The notes: generated by a model not told the origin, from the letters alone. Positions 32,361 to 41,682 are shown, counted from the first letter of the stretch. The stretch: 64,000 nucleotides of DNA from Mesorhizobium carmichaelinearum (GCF_900199455.1 NZ_FZQR01000009.1:62001-126000); one strand, 5' to 3'. Numbers and translations are program-made.

Positions 32361-33671
32361 ATGCTATACGTTGAAATTGCTATCGTGGTCGTCCTCATCT
32401 GCGTGAACGGCCTTTTGTCGATGTCCGAACTCGCTATCGTTTCATCGCGCCCGGCACGGCTCAAGGCGATGATCGACCGCGGCGTCAACGGCGCCGGTCG
32501 GGCGCTCGACCTTGGCTCGAACCCCGGCAAGTTCCTGTCCTCGGTGCAGATCGGCATCACGCTGGTCGGCGTGCTCTCCGGCGCCTTCTCCGGCGCCACG
32601 CTGGGTGACCGGCTGTCGGTGTACCTGGCCTCGATAGGCATGCGCGAAAGCGTCGCCGACCCGCTCGGCGTCGGCATTGTCGTTGCCATCATCACCTATT
32701 TCTCGCTGATCGTCGGCGAACTCGTGCCCAAGCAGATCGCGCTGCGCGATCCCGAGCGCGTCGCCGCCCGCGCGGCCCCGGCCATGACCATCCTCGCCAC
32801 CGTCTCGGCTCCGCTTGTGTTCCTGCTCGACATCTCCGGCCGCGCCATATTGTGGCTGCTTGGCCAGCGCGGCGAAAGCGAGGAGAAGGTCACCGACGAG
32901 GAGATCAAGATGCTGGTCGCCGAGGCCGAGCATCACGGCACCATCGAATCCGACGAGCGGCGCATGATCGCCGGCGTCATGCGGCTTGGCGACCGCGCCG
33001 TGCGCGCGGTGATGACGCCGCGCACCGAGGTCGACTGGATCAACCTGCAGTCCGACGACACGGCGATCCGCAAACTCTTGATGGAAACCCAGCATTCGCG
33101 TCTGCCGGCGGGCGACGGCGGCGTCGACGTCATGGTCGGCGTCGTCCAGACACGCGACGTGCTGGCCGCGATCCTTGCCGGCCGCACGCTCGACCCGCGC
33201 AAGCATGTGCGCGCCGCGCCCATCGTCTACGACCAGGCCGACGCGCTCGACGTGCTGCACAAACTCAAGGAATCCGACGTGCCGATGGCGCTGGTGCATG
33301 ACGAATACGGCCATTTCGAAGGCATCGTCACGCCGGCCGACATTCTCGAAGCCATCACCGGCGTGTTCCGCGCCGACCTCGATGCCGGCGACGAGGAAAA
33401 CGCCGTCAAGCGCGAGGACGGTTCATGGCTGCTCGCTGGCTATATGCAGGCAGACGAGATGGCCGAGATCCTGGGCATCGACCTGCCTGAAAATCGCGAC
33501 TACGAGACCGTCGCTGGCTATGTGCTGTCGCACATGCACCATCTGCCCGCGACCGGCGAATGCGTCGACGCCCAAGGCTGGCGCTTCGAGGTGGTCGACC
33601 TCGACGGCCGCCGCATCGACAAGCTGATCGCCACCCGCCTGCCCGGCACCCATCGCGAAGCGGTGCGGTGA
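32361..33671 (+). CDS. CNNM/CorC-type hemolysin-family membrane protein
   Basis: A 436-residue protein with a DUF21/CNNM membrane domain (about 1-190, start MLYVEIAIVVVLICVNGLLSMSELAI). Two CBS domains follow (VMTPRTEVDWI; VHDEYGHFEGIVTPADILEAI), then a C-terminal CorC/HlyC domain ending RIDKLIATRLPG. The family is linked to magnesium or cobalt transport; a true hemolysin role is not supported. It is complete. Its last 110 bases have a decayed second copy at 38628-38750. Confidence 0.9.
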   Translation: MLYVEIAIVVVLICVNGLLSMSELAIVSSRPARLKAMIDRGVNGAGRALDLGSNPGKFLSSVQIGITLVGVLSGAFSGATLGDRLSVYLASIGMRESVADPLGVGIVVAIITYFSLIVGELVPKQIALRDPERVAARAAPAMTILATVSAPLVFLLDISGRAILWLLGQRGESEEKVTDEEIKMLVAEAEHHGTIESDERRMIAGVMRLGDRAVRAVMTPRTEVDWINLQSDDTAIRKLLMETQHSRLPAGDGGVDVMVGVVQTRDVLAAILAGRTLDPRKHVRAAPIVYDQADALDVLHKLKESDVPMALVHDEYGHFEGIVTPADILEAITGVFRADLDAGDEENAVKREDGSWLLAGYMQADEMAEILGIDLPENRDYETVAGYVLSHMHHLPATGECVDAQGWRFEVVDLDGRRIDKLIATRLPGTHREAVR

Positions 33672-33711
33672 TTGTTCGGTGTCGGCTTTTGGCCTGGCGG
33701 TCATTGATGAT

Positions 33712-33733
33712 GGGCCGGCGAATCGTCCGGCCC
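33712..33733. terminator. Hairpin between convergent CNNM and HlyD genes
   Basis: GGGCCGG (33712-33718) pairs with CCGGCCC (33727-33733) around an eight-base loop. There is no T-run on either side, so termination would be weak or Rho-assisted. Confidence 0.4.
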
Positions 33734-33740
33734 GCAACCT

Positions 33741-35066
33741 CTACCGCTCCGTGAAGGCGCGAGCGAAGGAATCGAGCATCGGCCGTGCCAGATACTCGAA
33801 GAAGGTCCGGTCGCCAGTGCTGATGAACGCCTCGACCGGCGTTCCGGGATAGAGCTGCTCGGGCTTCACGCCGGGCGGCAACTCGGCGGCAATCCTGAGT
33901 TTGACGCGGAAATAGGGCTCGTGCGTAGCCTCGTCGATGAGCCGGTCCGCGGAAATTTGTGCCACGGTGGCTGAAACCTCGGGGGTGAGCCGCATGTTCA
34001 AGGCGGACAATCGCAGTTTCGCCGGTTGGCCGACACGGACCTGATCGACGTCTTTCGGCCGCAGCCTTGCATCGACGATCAGATCCGGTGCCGTAGGCAG
34101 AATCTCCATGATCTTTTCACCGCGCGCAATCACGCTGCCCTTGGCATTATAGGTCGAAGACACCACGATCCCCGCGGCCGGCGCCTTGATCGTCGTCCGC
34201 CGCAGCACCGCCTCGGCTGCCCTGATCTGTTCCTCGATGTCGGCCAGGTTGGAACGAACCTCGTCCAGCTTCGTCAGCGCCTCCTCCACGCGTTGCGTGG
34301 TCAGGCGCTCGGTCTGCTCCTGGGCTTCGACGATCTGGGTGTTGGCCACTGCGAGATTGGCCTCCAGCGCTCCGGCCTGCCCGACGAGATCGGCCTCGCT
34401 GCGCAAAAGCTGCGAGTATTCGCTACGATTGGTGAGGCCCTTGTCCAGCAGGCTGGTCTTGATGCCGAGCTCCTTCTTCACGATTTCGGCTTGTTGCTGA
34501 ATGGCCTCTTTCTGGGACTGCAATGCCACGACCGACTGCCGATGCATGGCGACGCGCTGGGCGAGGATCGATTGTTCCGAGCGGAACCGGGCGAGTCTGG
34601 CGTCGAATTCTTTTTGCTGTTCTCGAATCAGGGCTTCGAAATCGGCCTGGAGCGATGGTGGCGCCGGTTTGGTCATTGGCGCGAGCCTGTCCAACCCGTC
34701 GCGTTCCGCCTCCAGCCGCGCCGCACTCGCCCTCAGCGCGATCGACTGTCTCGTCAGCCGGTTGAGCTCGGCCTGCGCGGCTGTCGGATCCAGCACGATC
34801 AGATCCTGGGCCTGTTGCACGCGATCGCCGTCATGGACCAGCAACTCCTTGATGATGCCGCCTTCGGGATGCTGGATCAGGATGTTTCCGCCGGTCGCCG
34901 AGATCGTGCCTTGCGTGATCACCGCTCCAGACAGGGGCGCGCTGACGGCCCAATAGCCAAGGCAACCCACCAAGAGCGCTGTTGCCGCGTATCCGGCGAA
35001 TGCCACGCGCCTTATGTCGGTACGCGGGTTGCCCTCCTCCCAGACGAGGCGCTGCGCCGCCATCAT
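33741..35066 (-). CDS. Type I secretion membrane-fusion protein (HlyD/PrsE-like)
   Basis: A 441-residue adaptor with one N-terminal membrane segment (about 24-48), a long coiled coil (about 110-290) and a beta-barrel domain ending in PGTPVEAFISTGDRTFFEYLARPMLDS, the HlyD-family signature. It links the ABC exporter to an outer-membrane TolC-like channel. It follows the ABC gene with no gap (stop and start abut) and the RTX-glycanase gene, so the three form one export operon. No outer-membrane channel gene is adjacent; a TolC elsewhere is presumed. Confidence 0.92.
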   Translation of the reverse strand: MMAAQRLVWEEGNPRTDIRRVAFAGYAATALLVGCLGYWAVSAPLSGAVITQGTISATGGNILIQHPEGGIIKELLVHDGDRVQQAQDLIVLDPTAAQAELNRLTRQSIALRASAARLEAERDGLDRLAPMTKPAPPSLQADFEALIREQQKEFDARLARFRSEQSILAQRVAMHRQSVVALQSQKEAIQQQAEIVKKELGIKTSLLDKGLTNRSEYSQLLRSEADLVGQAGALEANLAVANTQIVEAQEQTERLTTQRVEEALTKLDEVRSNLADIEEQIRAAEAVLRRTTIKAPAAGIVVSSTYNAKGSVIARGEKIMEILPTAPDLIVDARLRPKDVDQVRVGQPAKLRLSALNMRLTPEVSATVAQISADRLIDEATHEPYFRVKLRIAAELPPGVKPEQLYPGTPVEAFISTGDRTFFEYLARPMLDSFARAFTER

Positions 35067-36818
35067 CTACGATCCAAAACGAATGTTATGCGTGCGGATC
35101 GTCGTGGCGAATGACCCTGTCACCACCGTATTCGGCTGCGCGGGGAGGCCCTTGCCGACGACCGAATGCCGTAGCACCTCGCTGCTTGGGCCGAAGGCTT
35201 CGATCACGCCGCCGCGCAGAAGCATCACGCGGTCGCAGGACGCGGCAATCGAAGGGCGATGCGTGATCACGACCATCGTGGTGCCGGCCGCCTTCGCGGC
35301 AGCGAGTACCGCCTCGAGCGCCGCTTCGCCCGTGCCGTCGAGATGGGTGCTGGGCTCGTCAAGGACGAGAATTCTGGGATTGCCGTAGAAGGCGCGCGCC
35401 AGCCCGATCCTCTGGCGTTCGCCGCCCGACAGCATTCTGTCCGACGGACCTATCAATGTCTGGTAGCCGTCCCGCTGCGCCAGGATCAGCTCATGCGCCT
35501 CAGCCCGCCTTGCCGCCTCGATGATCGCGGCGTCATCCGCATCGGGGTCGAAGCGGGCGACGTTTTGCGCGATCGATCCCGGAAACAGCTCCACCTCCTG
35601 CGCGAGGTAGCCGACATGCTTCCCGAGCTGGTTTTCGTCCCAGCTCCTGAGGTCGGCGCCGTCGATCCTGACCGCGCCGCCGGTCGGCCGGGCAGCACCT
35701 ACAAGCAACCGCGCCAGCGTCGATTTGCCGGCGCCGCTCGGGCCGACGATGGCCAAGGCTTCGCCGGCGCCAATTTGGAAGTTCAGCCGCTTGAGGATGG
35801 GTTCGGTGCCGGGCTGCGCATTCGGCCCCATGAAGAAAACGTCGTGCGCGGAAATCGCGCCTGCCGGATCGGGCAGGATCAGTTTCCGTGCTTCAGCCGG
35901 ACGCGCCGCAAGCGCCGCCTCCAGCCGTCTCCACGCTCGCCGGGCATCGGCGATCTGCCGCCAGGCGCCGATCAACTGGTCGAGCGGCTGCAACGCGCGC
36001 GACGACACCAGCGAGGAGGCGAAGATCATGCCTGCCGTCATCTGCCCCTTGAGCACCAGCCATGCGCCGGCGCCGAGGATCGCCAGTTGCAGCATCATGC
36101 GCAGCGCCCGCGAGGCACCGCTGAAGATCGCATTGGCACTCGAGGAGCGGTCATGCAAGGTGAGGGCAGCCGCCACGTGCCGTCCCCAGACCCGCGCGGC
36201 GTTCTCCACCATGCCCATGGCGCGTAGCGTCTCGGCATTGCGGGCAAAGGCCTGTTCCGCCTGGCTGGCCAAAGCCGAACGCTCCGCTGACAAGGCGTCG
36301 TTCCTGCCGATGGCAAGCTGATTGGCCACGATCAGGAAAAGCAGAAGCGCCGCGCCGGCGACCGTCACCCAGAACAGCACCGGATGGATGAGATAGAGCA
36401 AGGCGAGGAAGACAGGGGCAAAGGGCAGGTCGAACAACACCGCCACGCCGCGCGACCTGATAAAGGCGCAGACCGAGGCAAGGTCGCGCAGCGGCGACAA
36501 GCCGCCGGCATATTTTGCGCCAAGCGAAATGGCGAATGTGCCGGCACCCAGCTTCCGGTCGACGATCGCCGCGACGCGCTGCGTGTAAACGGCGCGGATC
36601 GCGTCCAGCAGCCCGAGGAAAGCGAGCGCGAGAACCGCGATGACCGAAAGATAGACAAGCGTTTCGACGCTGGAGGACGGCAGCACGCGGTCATAGACCT
36701 GCAGCAGGTAGAGTGGAATCACCAACAGCAGGATGTTGATCAACAGCGAGAAGACGCCGACATCGGCGATGGCGCGCATGAAGACCGGACGCAGGCCGGA
36801 CGGTCCAGTCATTTCCAC
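35067..36818 (-). CDS. Type I secretion ABC transporter (PrsD-like)
   Basis: A 583-residue fused permease-ATPase. The membrane part occupies about 1-300 and the ATPase follows with Walker A GPSGAGKSTL, signature LSGGERQRIGLARA, Walker B ILVLDEPSTHLD and a switch His in VITHR. The start FMRAIADVGVFSLLINILLLVIPLYLLQVYDRVLPS is typical of PrtD/PrsD exporters for RTX proteins without a leader peptidase domain. It lies 29 bases after the glycanase gene, which is its likely cargo. Confidence 0.93.
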   Translation of the reverse strand: MEMTGPSGLRPVFMRAIADVGVFSLLINILLLVIPLYLLQVYDRVLPSSSVETLVYLSVIAVLALAFLGLLDAIRAVYTQRVAAIVDRKLGAGTFAISLGAKYAGGLSPLRDLASVCAFIRSRGVAVLFDLPFAPVFLALLYLIHPVLFWVTVAGAALLLFLIVANQLAIGRNDALSAERSALASQAEQAFARNAETLRAMGMVENAARVWGRHVAAALTLHDRSSSANAIFSGASRALRMMLQLAILGAGAWLVLKGQMTAGMIFASSLVSSRALQPLDQLIGAWRQIADARRAWRRLEAALAARPAEARKLILPDPAGAISAHDVFFMGPNAQPGTEPILKRLNFQIGAGEALAIVGPSGAGKSTLARLLVGAARPTGGAVRIDGADLRSWDENQLGKHVGYLAQEVELFPGSIAQNVARFDPDADDAAIIEAARRAEAHELILAQRDGYQTLIGPSDRMLSGGERQRIGLARAFYGNPRILVLDEPSTHLDGTGEAALEAVLAAAKAAGTTMVVITHRPSIAASCDRVMLLRGGVIEAFGPSSEVLRHSVVGKGLPAQPNTVVTGSFATTIRTHNIRFGS

Positions 36819-36847
36819 ATTCCCCGACGCTGCATGATCCCGAGACC

Positions 36848-38332
36848 TTACGCGTGGCCCCCGAATTCGGAACCGCCGTGCAGCGTGCTGTTGCTGTGCG
36901 TGGCGATATTGTGCGTGGCGGTGCTGCTGGTGATGTTCAGGGCGCTTGCCGGAGCAGTGTCCAGCGTATAGGCGCGGACGTAGTCGATCTTCATCTCGGC
37001 CGGCGTGGCCAAGTGATCCGGAGGGGTGCCAGCCAAGCCGCCGACCGCGAGATCGACCAGCATGTACATGGGCTTGTTCATGTCGGACGGCGTCGCCGCT
37101 TCCGCGACCTCAACACCGTCATAGGTCCAGACGAGCTTGTCCGGCGTCCAGAGCAGGCCATAAGTGTGGAAGCCGTCGGGGTTCGAGACACTCACCGTCG
37201 ACGTGACCTTGGTGTGCGTTCCCGTCTCATTCGAGTGCGCCGTCATGATCAACGAGTTCGGGGCTTGGCCGATCGTCTCCACGACATCGAGTTCCGGCGG
37301 CCACGAACCGTCTTCCGGAAGCAGCCAGAAGGCCGGCCAGGCACCAGCGTTCTCGGGCAGGTCGGCCCGTATTTCGAAATAGCCATAGGTTTGCGAGAAG
37401 GAATCGTGGGTCGTCAGGATGCCGGAGGTGTATTCGTAATTGTTGATCAGAGGCTTGATGTCGGCCGGCGCCTGCGCCGCGGTGATGGTGAGCACGCCAT
37501 TGTTCAGGCTGAACGGGTGGACGGAACTCGTCGGTGCGTAATTGGCGTCGATGTACCATTGCTGCTCGTTGTTGCTGGTCAAGGTGCTGCCGTTCGGCGC
37601 TCCCCACCAGAAGTTGGTGTCCCACGTGCCGCCCTGGCTATTGTGAAGATTCAGCGTGTTGAAATCGTCGTTGAAGGAGAGCTGCATTCCGGACTTATCG
37701 ATCGGCAATTCGAACTGGCTGGGCTGCAGCTTGTCGATGGTCGTGTCCTTGAACTCGAGGATCTCGCCGGACCCGAGGTTCAACACCACGTTCGATCCCG
37801 CCTGGATCATGCTGGAGTGGATGGCGTCGAACGACGTGAACCCGTAGCCATTCAGGCGGACGGTGTCGGTAGCGGCAAAATTCGCGATCAGGTCGCTTCC
37901 ATTGCCTTTCGAGACGATGAAAGTGTCGTAACCACCGCCGCCATCGATCAGCACATCGTTTCCCGCGCCGCCGTCCAGCGTCTGGTGCCCGGCCTTGGCG
38001 GTGATGATATTGTCCAACCCATTTCCGAAAGCATAGTTGTTGGCGTTTGTGACGACGAGGTTCTCGACATTGTCGGGGAGCTTGTAGCTCATCCATGTGC
38101 TGATCGTATCTATGCCTGCCCCGGCGGCCTCGGCCACCTTGTTGCTCGCCGCATAGAGGTAATAGATGTCATCGCCTGCGCCACCATGCATCGTGACACC
38201 GGATGCTCCGTAGAACGAGTCGTTTCCGGAGCTGCCGTACAAGTCCGGCCCGGCCCCTGCCGCCGAGTACCAATGGGTGGAAGCGCCGCTGTAGGGAAGA
38301 GGAACGCCTAAGGCGTTGACGAAGAAGCTCAT
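36848..38332 (-). CDS. RTX-domain GH16 endoglycanase, type I secretion cargo
   Basis: A 494-residue protein without a signal peptide. RTX-type calcium repeats lie in the N-terminal part (GGAGDDIYY at 50-58, GGAGNDVLI at 121-129, GGGGYDTFI at 131-139). A GH16 domain (about 215-460) carries the catalytic motif ELDVVE (347-352, both Glu and the Asp present) and WPAFWLLPEDG. It probably cleaves a beta-glucan or succinoglycan-type exopolysaccharide outside the cell, as ExsH and PlyA do in rhizobia. ATG at 38332 follows AGGAGAAGGA. The exporter genes follow directly. The Ser/Thr/His-rich C-terminus may hold the secretion signal. Confidence 0.92.
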   Translation of the reverse strand: MSFFVNALGVPLPYSGASTHWYSAAGAGPDLYGSSGNDSFYGASGVTMHGGAGDDIYYLYAASNKVAEAAGAGIDTISTWMSYKLPDNVENLVVTNANNYAFGNGLDNIITAKAGHQTLDGGAGNDVLIDGGGGYDTFIVSKGNGSDLIANFAATDTVRLNGYGFTSFDAIHSSMIQAGSNVVLNLGSGEILEFKDTTIDKLQPSQFELPIDKSGMQLSFNDDFNTLNLHNSQGGTWDTNFWWGAPNGSTLTSNNEQQWYIDANYAPTSSVHPFSLNNGVLTITAAQAPADIKPLINNYEYTSGILTTHDSFSQTYGYFEIRADLPENAGAWPAFWLLPEDGSWPPELDVVETIGQAPNSLIMTAHSNETGTHTKVTSTVSVSNPDGFHTYGLLWTPDKLVWTYDGVEVAEAATPSDMNKPMYMLVDLAVGGLAGTPPDHLATPAEMKIDYVRAYTLDTAPASALNITSSTATHNIATHSNSTLHGGSEFGGHA

Positions 38333-38504
38333 CGGATAAATCCTTCTCCTGATGCCTCGCCTGCCTGGATCGTTCGATTCCAGGTGGCCGCATCCGGACC
38401 AAAATTGCCATGCAAGATAGCGTTCCAGGAGCTTGCCACAGAGTTCACCATTACATCGACCATTCAGTGACGTTTTCCGGACTGGAAGCACAACAACCCG
38501 ACGC

Positions 38505-38520
38505 ACGGTCTACAGACCGT
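38505..38520. promoter_or_regulatory. 16-bp palindrome upstream of the export operon
   Basis: ACGGTCT-AC-AGACCGT is a perfect inverted repeat about 170 bases before the glycanase start, next to an AT-rich block (38520-38590) that stands out. It may be an operator for the export operon. The palindrome is seen; the function is inferred. Confidence 0.45.
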
Positions 38521-38627
38521 AATTCGACCGGCGAAATATTTAATAAAATTTTATAGAAGACAGCGATCTACTTACGAATATATTTGGTTCAGGTCACACA
38601 GAAGCGCTCCCTGCTTTTTGATGGGGT

Positions 38628-38755
38628 GGCGCAATTGCCGCTCTGGCAACAATGCGTCGAGACGCCGGGATGGCGCTTCGAAATGGTCGGGCTCGACGGC
38701 CGCATCGACAAGCTGATGGCCACCCGCCTGCCCGGTGCCATCGCGAGGCAGTGCG
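38628..38755 (+). pseudogene. Decayed fragment of CNNM/CorC C-terminus
   Basis: The plus-strand frame at 38628-38750 encodes PGWRFEMVGLDG and RIDKLMATRLPG, which match the last 40 residues of the CNNM protein at 32361-33671 (QGWRFEVVDLDG, RIDKLIATRLPG) at both protein and DNA level. No other part of the gene is present. The surrounding open frame, 38584-38784, has no family support. It is best read as a duplicated remnant that marks the edge of the inserted glycanase-export cassette. Confidence 0.8.
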
Positions 38756-38780
38756 GGCACTCCACTATCGCTACTGCCGA

Positions 38781-39374
38781 CTAATCAACATCCAACGTCT
38801 TCAGCCACTGGGCGACGCGCTCGATGGTCTGGCGTTCCTGCGGCCCTTGCATGGTGAAGCCCGTGATCAGGCGCGATTGGGGGGCGTGACTGGCCACAAC
38901 GTCCAGGCTGTCACCCAGGCCGAAGCCGCCATGCATGATGAACGGGACGATGGTTTTTCCCGCCAGGTCGTGCAACGCGAGGAAAGAACGTATGACAGGC
39001 GGTGCGGTCTCGCCCCAAATCGGGAACCCCAGAAACACGGTGGCATAAGCCGCCATGCTCGGAAGCTGGGACCGGAGCGGCGGCCGGTAGCCGCGATCGC
39101 GCTCCCGCCGCGCCTGCTCGACGGTCTCGAAGTAGTCGGCCGGGTAAGGCGTGGCCGGCGCGATCTCGAAGAGTTCGGCCGGCAAGGCACGGCTGAGCTG
39201 TCCCGCGATGACACTTGTATTCCCGCTCCGCGTGAAGAACGCCACCAGCGACTTGCCGTTGGCCAACGGTGCGGCTTCGGCCTCTGTGGCCGATGCCGCG
39301 ACGCCGGCCGTGAGTGGCAATAGCAGGGATGACATGAGGATGTCCCGTCGGGTCGGCTTGTCGGTATCGGTCAC
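38781..39374 (-). CDS. Tat-exported flavodoxin-like protein
   Basis: A 197-residue flavodoxin-fold protein. The N-terminus has a twin-arginine signal (PTRRDILMSSLLLPLTAGVAAS), so it is probably exported folded with FMN. The phosphate-binding loop is FFTRSGNTSV (about 46-55), followed by FETVEQARRERD and PIWGETAPPVIRSFL typical of flavodoxin_4 proteins. It lies 14 bases after an aldo-keto reductase gene in the same direction; three redox genes are arrayed head to tail here. Confidence 0.86.
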   Translation of the reverse strand: MTDTDKPTRRDILMSSLLLPLTAGVAASATEAEAAPLANGKSLVAFFTRSGNTSVIAGQLSRALPAELFEIAPATPYPADYFETVEQARRERDRGYRPPLRSQLPSMAAYATVFLGFPIWGETAPPVIRSFLALHDLAGKTIVPFIMHGGFGLGDSLDVVASHAPQSRLITGFTMQGPQERQTIERVAQWLKTLDVD

Positions 39375-39388
39375 GGTTCAGACCCCAC

Positions 39389-40378
39389 TCACAGCCCGGT
39401 CATCTTCAGTCCCGCTTCGGGCAAACGTTCGCCCTGAACCTCGATCTTCGCCAGAGCGTCAGCGAGTTCCCGCAGGTCCTGCACCGTGAGCGTGACGTCG
39501 ACCGCGCCGAGATTCTCCTCCAGACGGTGCAGTTTGGTGGTGCCGGGGATCGGCACGATCCAGGGCTTCTGCGCGAGCAGCCAGGCGAGTGCGACCTGGG
39601 CGGGCGTGGCTCCGATGCGCGCGGCGACGGATTTCACGACCTCGACCAGCGCCATGTTGGCCTTGCGCGCCTCCGGCGAGAAGCGCGGCACAAGGTTGCG
39701 GAAGTCCGTCGCGTCGAACTTGGTGTTCTCATCGATCTTGCCGGTCAGGAATCCCGCGCCCAGCGGGCTGAACGGGACGAAGCCGATACCGAGTTCCTCG
39801 CATAACGGCAGGATCTCGGCTTCGGCGCCGCGGTAGAACAGCGAATATTCACTTTGGATGGCTGCCAGCGGCTGCACCGCATGCGCCCGGCGAATGGTCT
39901 GGGTACCCGCTTCCGACAACCCCCAATGCTTGACCTTGCCTTCGGCGATGAGGTCCTTGAGAGCACCCGCCACATCCTCGATCGGCACATCGGGGTCGAC
40001 ACGGTGCTGGTAGAAGATGTCGATGCGGTCGGTTTTCAGCCGCTTGAGGCTGGCCTCCGCCACCTGCCTGATGTGCTCAGGCCGGCTGTTGGTGCCGCCA
40101 CTGCGGGCACCTGTCACGAGATCGATGTCGAAGCCGAACTTGGTGGCTATGGCCACCTGGTCGCGAATGGGGACCAGTGCCTCGCCCACGAGGTCCTCAT
40201 TGGCAAAGGGTCCATAGGCTTCGGCCGTATCGAACAGGGTGACGCCACGATCATGGGCGGCGCGGATCAACCTGATCATCTCGGCCTTGTCGGCAGGTGG
40301 GCCGTAAGCGGAGCTCATGCTCATGCAGCCGAGGCCAAGGGCGGAAACTTCGAGGTCCCCGATTTTTCTGGTTTTCAT
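39389..40378 (-). CDS. Aldo/keto reductase
   Basis: A 329-residue NADPH-dependent TIM-barrel reductase. The catalytic tetrad is visible as DTAEAYGP (Asp, Tyr), ATKFGF (Lys) and YQHRVDPDVPIEDV (His). Coenzyme phosphate contacts are suggested by PIPGTTKLHRLEENLGA. It is of the AKR11/13-like YhdN type that reduces aldehydes. It is a paralogue of the next upstream gene (40417-41571) and part of a redox cluster with flavodoxin. Confidence 0.92.
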   Translation of the reverse strand: MKTRKIGDLEVSALGLGCMSMSSAYGPPADKAEMIRLIRAAHDRGVTLFDTAEAYGPFANEDLVGEALVPIRDQVAIATKFGFDIDLVTGARSGGTNSRPEHIRQVAEASLKRLKTDRIDIFYQHRVDPDVPIEDVAGALKDLIAEGKVKHWGLSEAGTQTIRRAHAVQPLAAIQSEYSLFYRGAEAEILPLCEELGIGFVPFSPLGAGFLTGKIDENTKFDATDFRNLVPRFSPEARKANMALVEVVKSVAARIGATPAQVALAWLLAQKPWIVPIPGTTKLHRLEENLGAVDVTLTVQDLRELADALAKIEVQGERLPEAGLKMTGL

Positions 40379-40416
40379 GGTGATCTTCCTTGTGATTGTT
40401 CGGGAGCAAGCGCGGC

Positions 40417-41571
40417 TCAGGCCTTCTCCGGCGCTTCCACGCCGGAGAACACGAGGACGCTATCGGGAAGGCGTGCGCCCTGGATCTGAATTGACGCGAC
40501 CGCGGCATTGAGTTCCACCAGTTCGTCCGACGTGAACCGGACCGAGGCGGCGCCGATATTGTCGAGAAGGTGCGGCATCTGCGTCGTGCCGGGAATGGGC
40601 ACGATCCACGGTTTCTGAGCCATCAGCCAGGCGAGCGCGATCTGCGCGGGCGTGGCCTGCTTCCGCTCGGCCCAGCTCTTAAGCAGGTCCACCAGCGCCA
40701 GATTGTGCGGCAGGTTGTCCGGCGCGAAGCGGGTCTCCACCCTGCGGATGTCGCCTTCGGCGAACCGCGTGTTGGCGTCGATGGCGCCGGTCAGGAACCC
40801 CACCCCAAGCGGGCTCCACGGCACGAAACCGATGCCGAGTTCCTGGCAAAGCGGAAGGACTTCACGTTCCGGTCCGCGCCATAGCATCGAATATTCGCTC
40901 TGGACCGCCGTGACCGGCAGCGCGGCATGCGCGCGGCGCAGTGTCTTCAGTCCCATTTCGGACAGGCCCCAGTGCAGGACCTTGCCCTGCGCCATCAGAT
41001 CCTTGACCGCGCCGGCGACGTCCTCGATCGCAATCTGCGGATCGACCCGGTGCTGATAAAGCAGATCGATGCGGTCGGTGCGAAGCCGCTTCAGCATGCC
41101 CTCGACGGCAAGTTTGATGTGGTCCGGCCGGCTGTTGAGCCCCGGGAGCCGCTTGCCCGTCTCCAGGTCGATGTTCCAGCCGAACTTCGATGTGATCACC
41201 ACGCGGTCACGGAACGGCGCGACGCCTTCACCGAGGATGCGCTCCACCTCGTGAGGACCGTAAGCCTCGGCGGCGTCGAAGAAGGTGACGCCCCGGTCGA
41301 AGGCCGTGCGGATGATGTTGATCATCTCCGGCCGCAGCGGAATGATTGTCTGATAGGTCCGGCTCATGTTCTGGACACCGAGGCCGATGGCGGAGACCTC
41401 CAGCGAGCCAAGCTTGCGCCGTCCGCTCAAAGATTGTGTGCCATTGAGGCCTGTCGCCTGAGCGGTTGCCTGAGCCTGCGAACCGGTGGCGGCGAGAAGC
41501 GGCACCGCCGCCAGACTTCCCGCCGCGCTCAGAAAGCCACGGCGCCCCATCCTCATATGTTCGCTTGCCAT
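40417..41571 (-). CDS. Tat-exported aldo/keto reductase
   Basis: A 384-residue aldo/keto reductase with an N-terminal twin-arginine signal (MGRRGFLSAAGSLAAVPLLAATG, about 8-30), unlike its cytoplasmic paralogue next door. The tetrad is DAAEAYGP, TSKFGW and YQHRVDP, and the C-terminal PIPGTTQMPHLLDNIGA is kept. Export of an NADPH-dependent enzyme is unusual unless cofactor is bound before transport. It is divergent from a LysR gene whose palindromic operator lies between them. Confidence 0.88.
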   Translation of the reverse strand: MASEHMRMGRRGFLSAAGSLAAVPLLAATGSQAQATAQATGLNGTQSLSGRRKLGSLEVSAIGLGVQNMSRTYQTIIPLRPEMINIIRTAFDRGVTFFDAAEAYGPHEVERILGEGVAPFRDRVVITSKFGWNIDLETGKRLPGLNSRPDHIKLAVEGMLKRLRTDRIDLLYQHRVDPQIAIEDVAGAVKDLMAQGKVLHWGLSEMGLKTLRRAHAALPVTAVQSEYSMLWRGPEREVLPLCQELGIGFVPWSPLGVGFLTGAIDANTRFAEGDIRRVETRFAPDNLPHNLALVDLLKSWAERKQATPAQIALAWLMAQKPWIVPIPGTTQMPHLLDNIGAASVRFTSDELVELNAAVASIQIQGARLPDSVLVFSGVEAPEKA

Positions 41572-41682
41572 CTTTCCTCATCCTTCTCTGAAATTGCGTT
41601 CGGACCCTGCTGCAGGCCACGGCATGCGCATAAGATAGGGGATGTGGTACCTTGCGATAATGCGCTATAATCCGTATGGCTC

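Noticed and set aside
36854..38311. 485-codon plus-strand frame
   Set aside because: Antisense of the GH16 glycanase gene, an artefact of high GC.
38584..38784. A 66-residue protein
   Set aside because: Only its middle matches a family (the end of CNNM), so it is a gene fragment, not a gene.
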